Source: Planctomycetaceae bacterium (GTDB taxonomy: Bacteria > Planctomycetota > Planctomycetia > Pirellulales > Thermoguttaceae). Taken from it: a DNA stretch of 5,505 nucleotides. The position numbers were made by a program, and so were the translations under genes. Shown here piece by piece: positions 3,917 to 5,505 of the stretch. The stretch spans positions 1-5,505 of the forward strand of contig JAIROD010000459.1 of NCBI GenBank assembly GCA_031257725.1, written 5' to 3'. The notes beneath the pieces are model-generated. The model ran no database searches. It was not told the DNA's origin and saw only the letters and a list, made by a program, of their open reading frames with translations. Position 1 is the first letter of the stretch; every line of letters begins with the position of its first letter.

Positions 3917-5467
3917 TCAGGGATTCGTTTCTGTTGCAAGTTCATCTTGTTGCTGTAATCCGCCGTGTTCGACCGGATTGAAAATATTGATACAACCGTA
4001 AATCTCAATTGGAATGGCGTTTGTTCCGTAAACACCTCCGATACTGTCGATGCGTACTTGTGTATCGTCGGCGGTTGTTCGTCCACTTCCGGCTGACCCG
4101 CCGTAACCTCCTCCGCTTCCTCCGCCATCGCCCATATCGCCGCCTCGCCCCATACTTCCCGCACCCATACCCATATCACTACCGCCTGCACCGGCACCGC
4201 CGGCGGCAACCGAAGCATCGTAAGCTCCCAGATCAAACGGTTTTGTTGCTGCCGGATTGATTCGCACCCACAAAACATCAATCGGCATGGAACAATTGGC
4301 ACAGTTTACAAGAATTTCCGGTATTCGCCGTTGGTCAACAATTAAACGGAGACAAATCGGCATTCGTTTGAATTGATCGAATGGCGATTTTTCTCCTGCT
4401 TTAAGCGGTTTTGCTTTATCATCGACATAACGATTATTCATTTTGATGGCAATAACATCTTCCTCTGTTCGTGCAACCGTAATTCCGCCAACCCCGCCGC
4501 CGGAATCATCCATTGAAGAGGACGGCATTTCAGAACCCGTCATTGAAGACTCACCGCTTGGACTACTGAGCCGGCTCGAAGACCGCGATGCCAACGCTGC
4601 CGCCGCCGCTTGACCAATTAACAGGTTTTCAATACGTTTGACCACCGCGTTGTGGGGACCGGTTGCTTCGGTGTTGGATTCTTTGATCACGGAAAGAAGA
4701 GCATGATAAACCCAAAGTTCTTCCTGAGCAAACCAGACTTCATTCGATTTCGGAAGTTTTGCCCATGAGGAGGTTACTGTTCGTGTTTCAGGATTAGGCC
4801 AATCAACCGTTCCGACATAACGATAAATTTCTTCACCGTTGAGACCGAGCGGAAGAGCGGCTTCAGTTGTTCCCATGATATTCGTATCAGACATTCCGCT
4901 TCGACCCAAATCTCCCCCGCCGCCTCCGCCCATGTCTGATGAAATATGAGCGGCAGTCGCGGTGGTGTTTGGTTCTATCTCTTTCCATTCTCCCTGATCG
5001 TCTTTTTGTTGAACACGCCGCCGATCAACAAAAACTTCAAGTTTAGGAAGATAGTCTGACACAAAAGTAAGATAATGTTCACGGGCATTGATGGTCATTT
5101 CATCAAAGAATTTCAATTTTGAAACCTCTTCACTAAAGTTGCCTCCGACATCTTCAGGCCACAAATTCCGTTCACGTTGATCTTTTTCAAGCGTTGTCCA
5201 TGCCTGCATCACCCGAACCCGCAACTCCTTACTACAATTTTGGATATCGGTGATGGTGATTTCATTCGGATGACTTCGTTCCGCAATGATTCCTTCGGTT
5301 GTTTTTTTGGTATTTTCCAAAACATTTTTGCGGTCATTAAACGCTTTGGTAATACTAGTTACCGCCGAGAAGGTGGTAAAAGCCGGAAAAAGCAAGCCAA
5401 TGGGAATACAGACCCAAAAGATATACTTTTTGACGGTCTCCAATGAAAATTCTGTTTTTTTAGCCAT
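3917..5467 (-). CDS. Membrane-anchored protein of unknown function, possibly PilO-like (516 aa)
   Basis: ATG at 5467, TGA at 3917. What is seen: a short basic N-terminus (AKK), one hydrophobic membrane segment at about residues 13-36, then a charged region of coiled-coil character to about 65. This suggests a bitopic inner-membrane protein with a large periplasmic part. Residues 243-290 are a helical stretch (EVWFAQEELWVYHALL, then GPHNAVVKRIENLLIGQAAA). Residues 355-405 (FDQFKRMP, LRLIVDQRRIPEIL, CANCSMPIDVLWVRINP) resemble the ferredoxin-like part of PilO/GspM or Amuc_1100-type pilus proteins. The chain ends with an IPIEIYGCINIFNP segment (485-498). Three low-complexity linkers interrupt it: about 178-200, 285-328 and 420-465, the last almost only G, S, M, A and D. 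A CxxC sits at 389-392. No SD precedes the start (TCAATATTAT before ATG). The gene is a likely functional partner of the downstream 621-aa protein. The CDS is certain; the PilO analogy is an inference from pattern only. Confidence 0.9.
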   Translation of the reverse strand: MAKKTEFSLETVKKYIFWVCIPIGLLFPAFTTFSAVTSITKAFNDRKNVLENTKKTTEGIIAERSHPNEITITDIQNCSKELRVRVMQAWTTLEKDQRERNLWPEDVGGNFSEEVSKLKFFDEMTINAREHYLTFVSDYLPKLEVFVDRRRVQQKDDQGEWKEIEPNTTATAAHISSDMGGGGGGDLGRSGMSDTNIMGTTEAALPLGLNGEEIYRYVGTVDWPNPETRTVTSSWAKLPKSNEVWFAQEELWVYHALLSVIKESNTEATGPHNAVVKRIENLLIGQAAAAALASRSSSRLSSPSGESSMTGSEMPSSSMDDSGGGVGGITVARTEEDVIAIKMNNRYVDDKAKPLKAGEKSPFDQFKRMPICLRLIVDQRRIPEILVNCANCSMPIDVLWVRINPAATKPFDLGAYDASVAAGGAGAGGSDMGMGAGSMGRGGDMGDGGGSGGGYGGSAGSGRTTADDTQVRIDSIGGVYGTNAIPIEIYGCINIFNPVEHGGLQQQDELATETNP

Positions 5468-5505
5468 AATATTGAAAGTTGGTAAAAGTTAGGAAAGGGA
5501 ACCTT

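Noticed and set aside
4009..4260. Plus-strand 83-aa frame rich in Arg, His, Leu and Tyr
   Set aside because: Antisense to the Gly-rich linker of the 516-aa gene; composition follows from that low-complexity DNA.
3853..4302. Extended N-terminus of the Rpn reading frame from a GTG at 4302
   Set aside because: It overlaps the end of the 516-aa gene by nearly 390 bp in another frame, and its translation is the low-complexity Gly-linker region read out of frame (Val/Trp/Glu/Ala-rich). The Rpn homology begins only at HPHD, shortly after the ATG at 3852.
5177..5492. Plus-strand 89-aa and 68-aa frames
   Set aside because: Antisense to the N-terminal part of the 516-aa gene, overlapping each other in different frames, no supporting signal.

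Overview
The window reads as part of a PVC-superphylum genome, most likely a moderate-GC planctomycete. This is an inference from three things: two large one-TM proteins with the look of planctomycete-specific hypothetical proteins (Gly/Met/Ser-rich linkers, C-terminal half with PilO-like wording), weak or absent Shine-Dalgarno sites at the main genes, and intergenic DNA full of small GC-rich palindromes. All convincing genes lie on the minus strand, so transcription runs from high to low coordinates.

Order along transcription: (1) 5467-3917, a 516-aa membrane-anchored protein, possibly a PilO-like inner-membrane component of a type IV pilus or type II secretion-like machine. (2) 3852-2758, a full-length Rpn family protein (recombination-promoting nuclease / 'transposase_31', PD-(D/E)XK fold) with a D...ExQ active-site pattern. 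(3) 3075-2758, inside gene 2 and in the same frame, a very good internal start (AAGGAG plus 9 nt plus ATG) that would give a separate 105-aa C-terminal protein. (4) 2704-2459, a free-standing 81-aa copy of that C-terminal protein made by a recent partial tandem duplication, with its own copy of the same SD and ATG. (5) 2323-458, a 621-aa membrane-anchored protein that looks like a partner of gene 1. The first 457 bases carry no gene and hold a 64-bp nested palindrome flanked by a 9-bp direct repeat, further hairpins, a candidate terminator and a short tandem repeat.

The main result is the Rpn locus. Rpn proteins of E. coli have been described as intragenic toxin-antitoxin, anti-phage systems: the long nuclease (RpnL) is blocked by its own C-terminal domain (RpnS), which is translated separately from an internal start and carries a helix of four-residue repeats that varies in number. 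This window shows the same layout in a distant lineage: an internal SD and start, and a G-K-L-E four-residue repeat array of 10 units. It adds a second, stand-alone RpnS gene with only 4 units. The two copies are otherwise nearly identical, so the repeat number is the main thing that has changed. The Rpn block sits between two genes that probably belong together, so it may be an insertion into a structural (pilus/secretion-like) operon.
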